A stretch of 47,247 bases of DNA from Alkalithermobacter paradoxus (GTDB taxonomy: Bacteria; Bacillota; Clostridia; Peptostreptococcales; Peptostreptococcaceae), in the NCBI GenBank assembly GCA_002029295.1, contig MZGW01000011.1, positions 1 through 47,247 on the forward strand, given 5' to 3'. The notes under the pieces were generated by a model. It worked only from the letters and a program-made list of their open reading frames with translations. It ran no database searches and was not told the origin of the DNA. Shown piece after piece: positions 24,171-32,835 of this stretch. Every line of letters starts with the position of its first letter. The stretch's first letter is position 1. Made by a program: the position numbers and the translations under genes.

Positions 24171-25496
24171 TTGAGTGCAAAAACTAGATTTAATATAATA
24201 CTTGGAATTTTAATAGTATCTCTTTTGTGGGGAATAAATGAGTATTCACAAAAGATAGAATACAGAACTCAATTAGATAATCAGTATCAAAGAATGTTCT
24301 TTGATTTAGTAGGTCATGTAGAAAATATTCAAGCAGATTTAGCAAAAATAAATGTAAGTACATCTACAAGACAAAATGTAATGCTTTTAACAAGCACTAC
24401 TGGACAGTGTTATTGGGCTCAAGAAAAGATGTCACAGCTTCCATTTGAACATATGACACTTAGCAAGACAGAAAAATTCTTAAATCAGGTTGGAGACTAT
24501 GCAACAGCTCTAGCTAAAAATGCTATAGACAATAAAGCACTATCTGATGAAGAAAGACAAAAGCTATATAAGCTGCAGACACACGCAGAAGAATTAGGAG
24601 TAGAACTTCAAGAGTTAGCACAGAATGTATCATCAGGAAAGATTAGTCCTTTTGAGGTAGCTAAAAAGGCAAAAAGAGGAATAAAAAAAGTTAATAACGA
24701 TATGATAGCAACAACCGCTGCAAGGATAGAAGAAAGAATGCAGGAATATCCTGAGCTTATATATGATGGTCCTTTCTCAGAACATATAGGAAAAATAAAG
24801 CCTAGATTAGAAGGAGAAACAGTAGACAAGGACAAGGCTAAAAGTTTAGCACTAGAGTTTCTGAAAGAAAAAAATATATCTGACTTAGTTTATAGTGGAA
24901 AAATAAAAAATACAAGTATCCCAGGTTATGTATTCACAAAGGGAACAGTGAGTATAACTATAACTGAAAAAGCTGGGAAAGTAGAATTAATGATAGATTC
25001 AAGAGAAATAAAAGAGCCTAAACTCTCTAGACAGGAAGGATTAAAAAAAGCCAAAGAATTCCTAGAAAAAAAGGGATACAAAAATATGACTCCTACGTAT
25101 GCTTTAACTGTAGGTGGAGAAACAACGATAAACTTTGCTTATAAGCAAGGAAATGTTACGGTTTATCCAGATCTTATAAAAGTTAAAGTTGCACTAGATA
25201 ATGGAGAAATAGTAGGTTTTGAATCTAGAGGGTATTTGACAAGCCACTATAAAAGAAATATAGAAAAACCTAAGATATCTAAAGAAGAAGGTGCTAAGAG
25301 CATAATTGAGGGATCTAAAATCACAAAGACAAAGCTTGTGATAATTCCTACAGAAGGTAAAAGTGAAAGATTATGCTACGAATATCAGGTTCAATACGAA
25401 GGAAAGGATTTCCTTATATACGTTGATGCTAATACTGGAAAACAAATGAAAATACTAGAGCTTATTAGAAATAAAAATGGAACATTAACTATATAA
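24171..25496 (+). CDS. ypeB: Germination protein YpeB
   Basis: A 441-residue protein with an N-terminal membrane anchor (about 8-23) and C-terminal PepSY-type repeats (about 215-430). It is needed to place and hold SleB in the dormant spore, and it inhibits SleB until germination. Start is a TTG after aaaggggtga. It is the last gene of spoIIR-sleB-ypeB and is followed by a strong terminator. Confidence 0.94.
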   Translation: MSAKTRFNIILGILIVSLLWGINEYSQKIEYRTQLDNQYQRMFFDLVGHVENIQADLAKINVSTSTRQNVMLLTSTTGQCYWAQEKMSQLPFEHMTLSKTEKFLNQVGDYATALAKNAIDNKALSDEERQKLYKLQTHAEELGVELQELAQNVSSGKISPFEVAKKAKRGIKKVNNDMIATTAARIEERMQEYPELIYDGPFSEHIGKIKPRLEGETVDKDKAKSLALEFLKEKNISDLVYSGKIKNTSIPGYVFTKGTVSITITEKAGKVELMIDSREIKEPKLSRQEGLKKAKEFLEKKGYKNMTPTYALTVGGETTINFAYKQGNVTVYPDLIKVKVALDNGEIVGFESRGYLTSHYKRNIEKPKISKEEGAKSIIEGSKITKTKLVIIPTEGKSERLCYEYQVQYEGKDFLIYVDANTGKQMKILELIRNKNGTLTI

Positions 25497-25526
25497 AGAA
25501 GCATCGTGCTTCTTTATTTTTTTTTT
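25493..25526 (+). terminator. Intrinsic terminator of the spoIIR-sleB-ypeB unit
   Basis: AAAGAAGCA at 25495-25503, loop TCG, TGCTTCTTT at 25507-25515, then A and nine or more T. Confidence 0.93.
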
Positions 25527-25599
25527 GAAATGGAATATAATCAATAAAGTGAAAATTTCATATAATATAAATTAATATATCTTGAGAGAAGGTGCATTT

Positions 25600-26685
25600 A
25601 TGAAAAAGAATATAGCTATTATATTCGGTGGAAAGTCTGGAGAACATGAAGTTTCTTTATCTTCTGCTTCTTCTATATACAATCATATAGATAAGGAAAA
25701 ATACAATGTATATACTATAGGGATAACAAAAGAAGGAAATTGGCTATATTATGAAGGAAGCTGTGAAAATATAAAAAATGGAAAATGGGTAGAGTTAGCA
25801 AATAAAGATGCTAAAATAAATTTAATACCTACGCAAGGGGAAAAAATAGGTATAAGTCTTTCAAATGGAGTTTTTCATGAGATAGATATAATATTTCCTG
25901 TTCTTCATGGTCCTTATGGAGAAGATGGCTCTATACAAGGATTATTTGAAATAAGTAATATTCCGTATGTTGGATGTGGAGTATTATCATCTAGTGTAGG
26001 AATGGATAAAATTATATGCAAAAAAATATTCAAAGAAATGGGACTTTCGCAAGTTAAGTTTGAATATGTTACTAGATATGAATTTGTTAAAAATGTACAA
26101 GACTCTATAAATAATATAGAAAGAAATATAAATTACCCAATGTTTGTAAAACCTGCAAATCTTGGGTCTAGCGTTGGAATATCTAAAGCTAAAAATAAAG
26201 ACGAACTTATACTTGCAATAAATGAAGCTCTTAGATATGATTATAGAGTAATTATAGAAGAAGGTATAAATGCAAGAGAAATAGAAGTATCAGTACTTGG
26301 AAATGAAGATGTATCAGCTTCTATAGTAGGAGAAATAATACCTGCTAAGGAGTTTTATGATTATGAAGCAAAATATATAAATGCTTCTTCAAAATTGCTT
26401 ATACCAGCTCCTATAGACGATGATATTATTAAGAAAGTTCAGGATATGGCTATAAAAGCATTCAAAGGAATAGATGGATGTGGACTTGCAAGAGTAGATT
26501 TCTTTATAGATAAAGATACTACTGAAATATATATAAATGAAATAAATACTATGCCAGGGTTCACTAATATAAGTATGTATCCAAAACTTTGGGAAGCATC
26601 AGGAATAGAATATAAAGATTTAATAGATAAACTTATAACTCTTGCTGTAGAAAAATTTGAGCAAAAAAAGAACAAAGAGGTGTAA
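25600..26685 (+). CDS. ddl: D-alanine--D-alanine ligase
   Basis: A 361-residue ATP-grasp ligase that makes D-Ala-D-Ala for peptidoglycan. N-terminal IAIIFGGKSGEHEVSLSSA, PVLHGPYGEDGSIQG near 95, the omega-loop EFYDYEAKY and EINTMPGFT near the C terminus are present. The tyrosine in EAKY is the residue typical of D-Ala-D-Ala ligases; D-lactate (vancomycin-resistant type) ligases usually have Phe there. The ATG at 25600 follows gagaaggtg; the upstream in-frame TTG at 25582 has no ribosome site. It is 3 bases from murI. Confidence 0.95.
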   Translation: MKKNIAIIFGGKSGEHEVSLSSASSIYNHIDKEKYNVYTIGITKEGNWLYYEGSCENIKNGKWVELANKDAKINLIPTQGEKIGISLSNGVFHEIDIIFPVLHGPYGEDGSIQGLFEISNIPYVGCGVLSSSVGMDKIICKKIFKEMGLSQVKFEYVTRYEFVKNVQDSINNIERNINYPMFVKPANLGSSVGISKAKNKDELILAINEALRYDYRVIIEEGINAREIEVSVLGNEDVSASIVGEIIPAKEFYDYEAKYINASSKLLIPAPIDDDIIKKVQDMAIKAFKGIDGCGLARVDFFIDKDTTEIYINEINTMPGFTNISMYPKLWEASGIEYKDLIDKLITLAVEKFEQKKNKEV

Positions 26686-26688
26686 ACA

Positions 26689-27495
26689 TTGGAGAACAAA
26701 CCAATAGGAGTCTTCGATTCAGGTATAGGAGGACTTACTGTACTAAAGGAAATAATGGAAGTACTTCCTAATGAAGACATAGTTTATTTTGGAGATACTG
26801 CTAGAGTTCCTTATGGACCTAGGTCAAAAGAAACAGTTACAAAGTATACTTTTCAGTGCATAAATTTCTTGTTAACAAAGAATATAAAAGCTATAGTAAT
26901 AGCTTGTAATACAGCAACTGCTAGAAGTTTAAAGCTAGCACAGGAAAAATACGATGTGCCGATAATAGGAGTTGTTGAAGCAGGAGCAAAAACTGCAGTT
27001 AATGTTACGAAAAATAAGCGAGTAGGGGTTATAGGTACTGAAGGAACTATAAATTCAAAAGCTTATGAAACTGAAATAGGAAAGATAGATTCTAATATAA
27101 ATACAATTGGGAAGCCATGTCCGCTATTCGTTCCGATAGTTGAGGAAGGGTGGGCTGATACAGATATATCTTATATGGCAGCAAGTAGATATCTAAATGA
27201 CTTGAAAGATAAGAATATAGATGCTTTAGTTCTTGGATGCACACACTATCCACTTCTTATGAATACTATATCTAAAGTGATGGGCAGCAGTGTAACACTT
27301 GTTAACCCAGCAAGAGAAACAGCTAAAGATCTAAAAAATGTTCTTATGAAAGAGAATTTACTTAGAGATCAAAATGATAATCCTAAATATGAGTATTACG
27401 TATCAGACGGACCTGATAAATTTAAACAAATAGGTGAGAACTTCCTCAAAAAAGAAATAGATAATATAAATCTTGTTGAAATTCATAAATATTAA
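26689..27495 (+). CDS. murI: Glutamate racemase
   Basis: A 268-residue cofactor-free racemase that makes D-glutamate for peptidoglycan. Motifs: GVFDSGIGGLTVLKE at about 6-20, YFGDTARVPYG, the first catalytic cysteine in VIACNTATA and the second in LGCTHYP. Start is TTG after agaggtgtaa. Pairing with ddl in one transcript puts two cell-wall precursor enzymes together. Confidence 0.96.
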   Translation: MENKPIGVFDSGIGGLTVLKEIMEVLPNEDIVYFGDTARVPYGPRSKETVTKYTFQCINFLLTKNIKAIVIACNTATARSLKLAQEKYDVPIIGVVEAGAKTAVNVTKNKRVGVIGTEGTINSKAYETEIGKIDSNINTIGKPCPLFVPIVEEGWADTDISYMAASRYLNDLKDKNIDALVLGCTHYPLLMNTISKVMGSSVTLVNPARETAKDLKNVLMKENLLRDQNDNPKYEYYVSDGPDKFKQIGENFLKKEIDNINLVEIHKY

Positions 27496-27516
27496 TGATA
27501 GAATAATCACACATAA

Positions 27517-27553
27517 AAATTAGATTACCGTAGTTGGTAGTCTAATTTTTTTT
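27517..27553 (+). terminator. Intrinsic terminator of ddl-murI
   Basis: AAATTAGATTACC pairs with GGTAGTCTAATTT (one G-T), followed by a T-tract. Confidence 0.88.
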
Positions 27554-27581
27554 GAAATGGATTTTCAAAAGAGGTGGAGCT

Positions 27582-28004
27582 ATGGATAATAAAAGAATAA
27601 TAAAAATCAAAACGATCCAAATAGATTCAAAAGGAGAACAAGAAGAAATAGAGCTTGTAACTGAAGGCAAAATATTCTTAAAAAATGAACATATATATAT
27701 AACCTACGAAGAAACAGAATTATCAGGAATGAATGGAACTACTACAACACTTAAGATAGGTAATCAATCTGTTATTATGAAGAGATTTGGGAATAATAAT
27801 TCACAAATGGTATTTGAAAAAGGAAAAAGATTCACAACTAAATATAAAACAGCATATGGTGATCTAAAGATGGAGATAGTAACTCAACATATAGAAATAA
27901 ATGTACAAGAAGATTTAAAGAAAATAGAAGTGAATATAAATTACGATATAAACATATCAGGTCTGTTTGAAGGAAAAAATATAATGAATATTACAGTTAA
28001 TTAA
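27582..28004 (+). CDS. DUF1934 (YwiB-like) beta-barrel protein
   Basis: A 140-residue cytoplasmic protein of the DUF1934 family, a calycin-like beta barrel related to B. subtilis YwiB, function unknown. Alternating strands with EEIELVTEGKIF, YEETELSGMNGTTTTLKI and a GDLKMEIVT stretch support the call. ATG at 27582 follows gaggtggag; the frame is open further upstream but without a site. Two XapX genes follow at 14 and 18 base spacing. Confidence 0.8.
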   Translation: MDNKRIIKIKTIQIDSKGEQEEIELVTEGKIFLKNEHIYITYEETELSGMNGTTTTLKIGNQSVIMKRFGNNNSQMVFEKGKRFTTKYKTAYGDLKMEIVTQHIEINVQEDLKKIEVNINYDINISGLFEGKNIMNITVN

Positions 28005-28018
28005 AGGAAGTGACTAAA

Positions 28019-28186
28019 ATGGAAAACACAAAAATAGTACTTGCATCGCTGCTTACAGGAATTATAGTTGGAATAATATTTACAGTATTAAACTTTCCTC
28101 TACCAGCACCTCCAACTTTTGAAGCGTTCATGGGTATATTCGGAGTATGGAGTGGAGCTGCAATTGTAAGTAAGTTTATAAAATAA
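28019..28186 (+). CDS. XapX/DUF1427 small membrane protein, first copy
   Basis: A 55-residue protein with two hydrophobic helices separated by FPLPAPPTFE; the x-A-P-x core and length match the XapX domain (DUF1427), whose function is unknown. Ribosome site aaaggaagtg. It is a paralogue of the next gene; both carry PLPAPP between a GIIxGxIF helix and a GIxGVxxG helix. Confidence 0.82.
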   Translation: MENTKIVLASLLTGIIVGIIFTVLNFPLPAPPTFEAFMGIFGVWSGAAIVSKFIK

Positions 28187-28204
28187 ATTAAAGAAGGTGA
28201 AAAA

Positions 28205-28366
28205 ATGGACATCATGTTAGCGATTAAAGCAACTGTTGCAGGAGCTATACTTGGAGCTATATTTCAAAAAATGAAATTACCTTTGCCTGCACCACCTGTC
28301 TTTCCAGGAGTTGTAGGTATATTAGGAGTTTTGATAGGAAGCAAAATAGCAGAATTATTTTTGTAG
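28205..28366 (+). CDS. XapX/DUF1427 small membrane protein, second copy
   Basis: A 53-residue protein with the same plan as its upstream neighbour: helix AGAILGAIF, core KLPLPAPPVFPG, helix GVVGILGVLIG. Ribosome site agaaggtga. The pair differs over most positions, so the duplication is not recent; the two may form a heteromer. The stop codon lies in the terminator hairpin. Confidence 0.83.
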   Translation: MDIMLAIKATVAGAILGAIFQKMKLPLPAPPVFPGVVGILGVLIGSKIAELFL

Positions 28367-28398
28367 GTAGTGAACTTTCACTACCTTTTATAATTTTT
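28365..28398 (+). terminator. Intrinsic terminator after the XapX pair
   Basis: AGGTAGTGAA pairs with TTCACTACCT, followed by TTTTATAATTTTT. Confidence 0.85.
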
Positions 28399-28455
28399 AT
28401 TTGTTATTATATTTAATATGGATAATAATGTATCTTAGATATTTGAGGTGATAAA

Positions 28456-29172
28456 TTGGTTATAAGTGAAAACAAACTGAAAGTATTTATAATTTTGAAT
28501 ACTATTATCAGTATGCTTATAATAGCATCTTCATTGGTGTTAATTCTTAATTTTCATGGAGAAGATAGTTTTACGAATTTATTTAGAAATTTCAAAATCG
28601 AAACAAGATATAATGAAAACCATAAAAGAATAGAAGAAATTAAAGAAGAAATCAGAGAAATTCCTTATTTGAGTATATTTGATGAAAGTTCATCAAGTTA
28701 TATATCTAATCTAAGTCGTGATAACAAAATACTTTATTATAAAATGATGAAAATGGGCAATATAAATCATGGACAGATACAAGCTATAATAGATTTAATG
28801 AATGATTTTCACTTTAGATATGATTACTTTCTCTGTGCTATACTTACTGAGAGTTTGCACACATTTATAAATGAATCTGATATAACAAAGATTATACTCA
28901 GTGAATATAAAGAAAATATAAATACAAATCTTAGCAATAAAAGTCAAGAATACAAAAATACATACATAAGAGGTCTTTACTTTAACTACCTAAGTCAAAG
29001 GTATCAAAGTGATTTACATAGATTATTCACAGAGTATAATATGGGATACTATGAAACGGTGGAATATCTAAGAAGAAATAGTACATATAGAAGTGAATTT
29101 TCTACAAATGCTATACAGAACCTAAATAAATACAAGAAAATATACACTTATTACCTAAAATCTATATTATAA
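28456..29172 (+). CDS. Membrane-anchored protein with divergent lytic-transglycosylase-like (SLT) domain
   Basis: A 238-residue protein with an N-terminal membrane anchor (about 8-31), a charged coil (about 52-70), then a helical domain. I do not recognise it as a named family member, but the order YDYFLCAILTES (122-133), RGLYFNYLSQRYQSDLHRLF (172-191) and YNMGYYETVEYL (194-205) followed by TYRSEFS mirrors SLT transglycosylases (AxxxxES, RxLxxLLxRF, AYNxGxGxVxxYL). Glu132 would be the catalytic acid. Start is TTG after gaggtgat. It is 11 bases before tilS. An inactive relative of the fold is an alternative. Confidence 0.55.
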   Translation: MVISENKLKVFIILNTIISMLIIASSLVLILNFHGEDSFTNLFRNFKIETRYNENHKRIEEIKEEIREIPYLSIFDESSSSYISNLSRDNKILYYKMMKMGNINHGQIQAIIDLMNDFHFRYDYFLCAILTESLHTFINESDITKIILSEYKENINTNLSNKSQEYKNTYIRGLYFNYLSQRYQSDLHRLFTEYNMGYYETVEYLRRNSTYRSEFSTNAIQNLNKYKKIYTYYLKSIL

Positions 29173-29183
29173 GAGGTAAAAAT

Positions 29184-30578
29184 ATGCTATTAGAAAAAGT
29201 AAAACAAACTATAACAAAACATAAATTAATAGATTATAATGACACTATTGTTCTAGGGATATCGGGAGGACCTGATTCAGTTTGTCTTTTACACGTGCTA
29301 AATGAGCTAAAAGAAGAATATTCTCTAAAAATATATGCAGCTCACCTTAATCACAAAATAAGAGGAATAGAGGCACAAAAAGATGCAATTTACTGTGCAG
29401 ATTTATGCGATGATATGAAAATCCCTTGTTTTATAAGAGCTATAGATGTACCTAAATACTGTCAAGAAAATGGACTATCTATAGAAGAAGGTGCAAGGAT
29501 TTTAAGATATAATATGTTCTTTGAAATAAAAGAAAAAGTAAATGCAACTAAAATAGCAGTAGCACACAACTTAGACGACCAAGCTGAGACTGTAGTTATG
29601 AGAATTATGAGAGGTACAGGACTAGATGGACTAAAAGGAATAGAATACAAAAGAGACAATACAATAATAAGACCACTTCTAGATATAAAAAGAGAAGAAA
29701 TAGAAAAATATTGTTATGATAACAATCTAAACCCAAGAATAGATTATACAAATCTAGAGGATATATATACAAGAAACAAAATAAGACTAAAACTTATACC
29801 TTATATGGAGGAAAATTTTAATCCTAATTTAAAGGAATCTGTATGTAGAATGGCAAACTTATTAAGAGATGATAGTGACTTTATAGATAATGAAGCGAAT
29901 AAAGCATTCGATAATTTATGCGAGAAAGAAAGCGAAAGAACTATAAAAATAAACACGCAAACATTTAGTCATATTCATAATGCCATTAAAAATAGAATAA
30001 TAAGAAAATGTATTAGTTTTGTAATTGGAGATTTAAAGGGAATAGAGCAAAAGCATATAGAAGATGTTATGGCATTAATTCATACAGAAAAAAATGATCT
30101 AAAAATAAATCTTCCAAAAGGATTAATACTGTATAAAAAGAACAGTAGTATAATATTTACAGATGAAGAAATTAAAAGTGAGTCTATAAATTACACATAT
30201 AAAATACCAAAGAGTGGATACATAAAAATAAAAGAATTGAATACATTAGTTGAGACTAAAATATTAAATAAAGAAGATATTAATTTATGCTCAGATGATA
30301 AATATACAAAGTATTTTGATCTCGATAAAATTTCAGGGGAACTTGAAATTAGAAATAGAAGAAATGGAGATAAAATAAAAGCATTAGGGTTAGGGGGGAC
30401 TAAAAAGTTAAAAGACATTTTTATTGATTTTAAGGTTAGCAAAGAAGAAAGAGATAAAGTACCTATTTTATGTGATCAAAAAGGTATAATGTGGGTTGTT
30501 GGGTATAGAATGAGCGAAGATTATAAAATCGATACTAATACTAAGAAAGTATTGAGGATAAGTATTAAGAAGTTGTAG
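29184..30578 (+). CDS. tilS: tRNA(Ile)-lysidine synthase
   Basis: A 464-residue PP-loop ATPase that changes C34 of the AUA-reading tRNA-Ile to lysidine, which is essential for decoding. The PP-loop SGGPDS is at about 27-32, then HLNHKIRG, EEGARILRY, AHNLDDQAET and MRGTGLDGLKG. The TilS C-terminal domain (LEIRNRRNGDKI...KKLKDIF near 385-412) is complete. Ribosome site aagaggtaaaa. hpt, often found between tilS and ftsH in Firmicutes, is absent here. Confidence 0.95.
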   Translation: MLLEKVKQTITKHKLIDYNDTIVLGISGGPDSVCLLHVLNELKEEYSLKIYAAHLNHKIRGIEAQKDAIYCADLCDDMKIPCFIRAIDVPKYCQENGLSIEEGARILRYNMFFEIKEKVNATKIAVAHNLDDQAETVVMRIMRGTGLDGLKGIEYKRDNTIIRPLLDIKREEIEKYCYDNNLNPRIDYTNLEDIYTRNKIRLKLIPYMEENFNPNLKESVCRMANLLRDDSDFIDNEANKAFDNLCEKESERTIKINTQTFSHIHNAIKNRIIRKCISFVIGDLKGIEQKHIEDVMALIHTEKNDLKINLPKGLILYKKNSSIIFTDEEIKSESINYTYKIPKSGYIKIKELNTLVETKILNKEDINLCSDDKYTKYFDLDKISGELEIRNRRNGDKIKALGLGGTKKLKDIFIDFKVSKEERDKVPILCDQKGIMWVVGYRMSEDYKIDTNTKKVLRISIKKL

Positions 30579-30592
30579 CTTGTTGTGCCGTG

Positions 30593-30621
30593 TTGACATG
30601 TATGATAAAATAAAATAATAT
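30593..30621 (+). promoter_or_regulatory. Sigma-A promoter of ftsH
   Basis: TTGACA at 30593-30598, a 17-base spacer and TAATAT at 30616-30621, 26 bases before the start codon. Confidence 0.65.
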
Positions 30622-30647
30622 ATTCAGCCGAGAGAGGAGGACTCTTT

Positions 30648-32507
30648 TTGAAGAAATTTTTTAGAGGAGCAAGTTTTTACTTATTAATATTCATAATAAT
30701 AGTGTCTATTGTCCAGTTCTATGGAAAGCCTGCACAGGAGGTTATACAGCTTGATTTTTCTCAAGTTTATCAAAAAATAGAGCAAGAGGACGTAGCCGAA
30801 ATTCACTTTACTAACGAGGTTATTGAAGGAAAAATAAAAAGTACAGGACAAAACTTCAGATCTTATCTTCCTTATCCAGTAAGTAAGGAAAATATTTCAG
30901 ACCTTTTACTAGAGCAAGTTTCGAAAGGAAAATTAGTTTTAAGTGGTGATCCAGAACCTGCAACTCCTTGGTTCTTTGAGATACTTCCATCTATATTCAT
31001 GATACTTATATTTATAGTATTTTGGTTTGTGTTTATGCAACAATCACAAGGTGGAGGAAGTAGAGTTATGAATTTTGGTAAATCAAGAGCCAAAATGCAT
31101 AAAGGAGATGAAAAAAATAAAGTTACATTTGACGATGTTGCAGGATTAAATGAAGAAAAAGAAGAACTTCAAGAAGTTGTAGATTTTCTTAAAAATCCTA
31201 AGAAATATATAGAGCTTGGAGCTAGAATCCCTAAGGGAATTCTAATGGTAGGACCTCCAGGAACAGGAAAGACATATCTTTCAAAAGCTGTAGCTGGAGA
31301 AGCAGGAGTACCATTTTTTAGTATAAGTGGTTCAGACTTTGTTGAGATGTTCGTAGGAGTTGGAGCATCTAGGGTAAGAGATTTATTCGAACAAGCAAAG
31401 AAAAACGCACCATGTATAATATTTATAGATGAGATTGATGCTGTAGGTAGAAAAAGAGGAGCAGGTCTTGGTGGAGGACATGATGAAAGAGAGCAAACTC
31501 TAAACCAATTGCTTGTTGAAATGGATGGTTTTGGAGTTAATGAAGGCATTATAATAATGGCTGCAACAAACAGACCAGACATTCTAGATCCAGCACTTTT
31601 ACGTCCAGGTAGATTTGATAGAGAAGTAACTGTTGGACCTCCTGATGTAAAAGGAAGAGAACAAATACTTAAAGTTCACTCAAAATCAAAACCACTATCT
31701 CCAGATGTTGATTTAAAAGTATTAGCAAGAAGAACTCCTGGATTTACTCCAGCAGATATAGAAAATCTTATGAATGAAGCTGCTATACTTACGGCTAGAA
31801 AAAGACAGAATAAAATAGAAATGGATACTATAGAGGAAGCTATAACTAAGGTGATAGCAGGACCTGCTAAAAAGTCTAGAGTTATTAGTGAAAAAGAAAG
31901 AAAGTTAACAGCATATCACGAAGCGGGTCACGCTGTAGCTGCTAAACTTTTACCTACTGCAGATCCAGTACATCAAGTTACTATAATACCAAGAGGAAGA
32001 GCAGGAGGATTTACTATGCAGCTTCCTAAAGAAGATAAGTACTATGCTACAAAGACTCAAATGAAAGAAAATCTAATAGTACTTCTTGGTGGTAGAATAG
32101 CTGAAGAACTTGTTCTTGAAGATATATCAACAGGAGCACAAAATGACCTTGAAAGAGTATCACATACAGCTAGAGCTATGGTAACAAAATATGGAATGAG
32201 TAGACTTGGGCCTATGACATTTGGTGATTCTTCTGATGAAGTATTCTTAGGAAGAGATTTAACAACAAAGAGAAACTACTCAGAAGAAGTAGCATCTCAA
32301 ATAGATAAAGAAATAAAAAGAATAGTAGATGAAGCTTATGAAATGGCTACAAAATTGCTACAAGATAATATAACTAGCTTACACTTAGTAGCTAAAGCTC
32401 TACTAAAATATGAAACACTAGATGCTGATCAATTTGAGAAGGCATTCAAAGGAGAACTTCCTTTAGAGGAAGAAGCAATAACAAAACAAGATGATGAACT
32501 AAGCTAA
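30648..32507 (+). CDS. ftsH: ATP-dependent zinc metalloprotease FtsH
   Basis: A 619-residue membrane-bound AAA+ protease that degrades misfolded and regulatory proteins. Two membrane segments (about 7-25 and 108-130) flank a short extracytoplasmic domain; Walker A GPPGTGKT 202-209, Walker B IIFIDEID about 257-264, second region of homology around 305-322, zinc motif HEAGH 424-428. Start is TTG after ggaggac. It has its own promoter and terminator. Confidence 0.97.
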   Translation: MKKFFRGASFYLLIFIIIVSIVQFYGKPAQEVIQLDFSQVYQKIEQEDVAEIHFTNEVIEGKIKSTGQNFRSYLPYPVSKENISDLLLEQVSKGKLVLSGDPEPATPWFFEILPSIFMILIFIVFWFVFMQQSQGGGSRVMNFGKSRAKMHKGDEKNKVTFDDVAGLNEEKEELQEVVDFLKNPKKYIELGARIPKGILMVGPPGTGKTYLSKAVAGEAGVPFFSISGSDFVEMFVGVGASRVRDLFEQAKKNAPCIIFIDEIDAVGRKRGAGLGGGHDEREQTLNQLLVEMDGFGVNEGIIIMAATNRPDILDPALLRPGRFDREVTVGPPDVKGREQILKVHSKSKPLSPDVDLKVLARRTPGFTPADIENLMNEAAILTARKRQNKIEMDTIEEAITKVIAGPAKKSRVISEKERKLTAYHEAGHAVAAKLLPTADPVHQVTIIPRGRAGGFTMQLPKEDKYYATKTQMKENLIVLLGGRIAEELVLEDISTGAQNDLERVSHTARAMVTKYGMSRLGPMTFGDSSDEVFLGRDLTTKRNYSEEVASQIDKEIKRIVDEAYEMATKLLQDNITSLHLVAKALLKYETLDADQFEKAFKGELPLEEEAITKQDDELS

Positions 32508-32537
32508 GACTGAGAAGAAATTCTCAGTCTTTTTTTA
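32506..32537 (+). terminator. Intrinsic terminator of ftsH
   Basis: AAGACTGAGAA, loop GAAA, TTCTCAGTCTT, then a T-tract. A weaker hairpin TCTTTC-AAA-GAAAGA with a T-run at 32559-32580 may back it up. Confidence 0.93.
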
Positions 32538-32621
32538 TAATTTCCGTTATGAATTTAATCTTTCAAAGAAAGACTTTTTTATATACTGTAAAAACGTTTT
32601 CTAGATAAATTATACCAAAAG

Positions 32622-32630
32622 TGTTATAAT
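32622..32630 (+). promoter_or_regulatory. Extended -10 promoter of the methylmalonyl-CoA operon
   Basis: TGTTATAAT has a TGn extension directly before a perfect TATAAT (32625-32630); no good -35 box is seen. Transcription would begin near 32637 and give a leader of about 200 bases before mutB. Confidence 0.5.
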
Positions 32631-32693
32631 AGTATGGAAAATATTCAAGGTTGGAGAAAAAAATGAAAATTTAAAAAATACAAAAATAAAGAA

Positions 32694-32785
32694 GGATTTT
32701 CACCAAAAATGTAGAAAAGGAATATATGCAACTTTAATGTCAAAAATGAAATTTTTTGAAATGTAAATTTCATAAAACGAAATCC
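32694..32785 (+). other. Gene-free leader before the mutase operon, with an inverted repeat
   Basis: The 328 bases between ftsH and the mutase gene hold no gene. Besides terminator and promoter they contain a perfect 9-base inverted repeat (ATGAAATTT at 32746-32754, AAATTTCAT at 32765-32773) inside a possible outer stem GGATTT (32694-32699) with AAATCC (32780-32785). It could be an RNA structure or an operator. No known riboswitch pattern, including cobalamin, was recognised. Confidence 0.4.
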
Positions 32786-32835
32786 AATCTGTTAGCTTCA
32801 AAAGATGAGATTCTAAATTAGGGAGGAAACTTTAC

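Noticed and set aside
25600-26685. Ddl as a D-Ala-D-lactate (vancomycin-resistance type) ligase
   Set aside because: The omega-loop residue is Tyr (EAKY), typical of D-Ala-D-Ala ligases.
31169-31582. Long open frames on the opposite strand of ftsH, mmdC and other genes
   Set aside because: They mirror strongly biased codons of clear genes, lack ribosome sites and encode low-complexity protein.
32637-32835. Cobalamin riboswitch before the B12-dependent mutase
   Set aside because: The conserved B12-box (GCCACTG-type) and the multi-helix core are not present in the leader.
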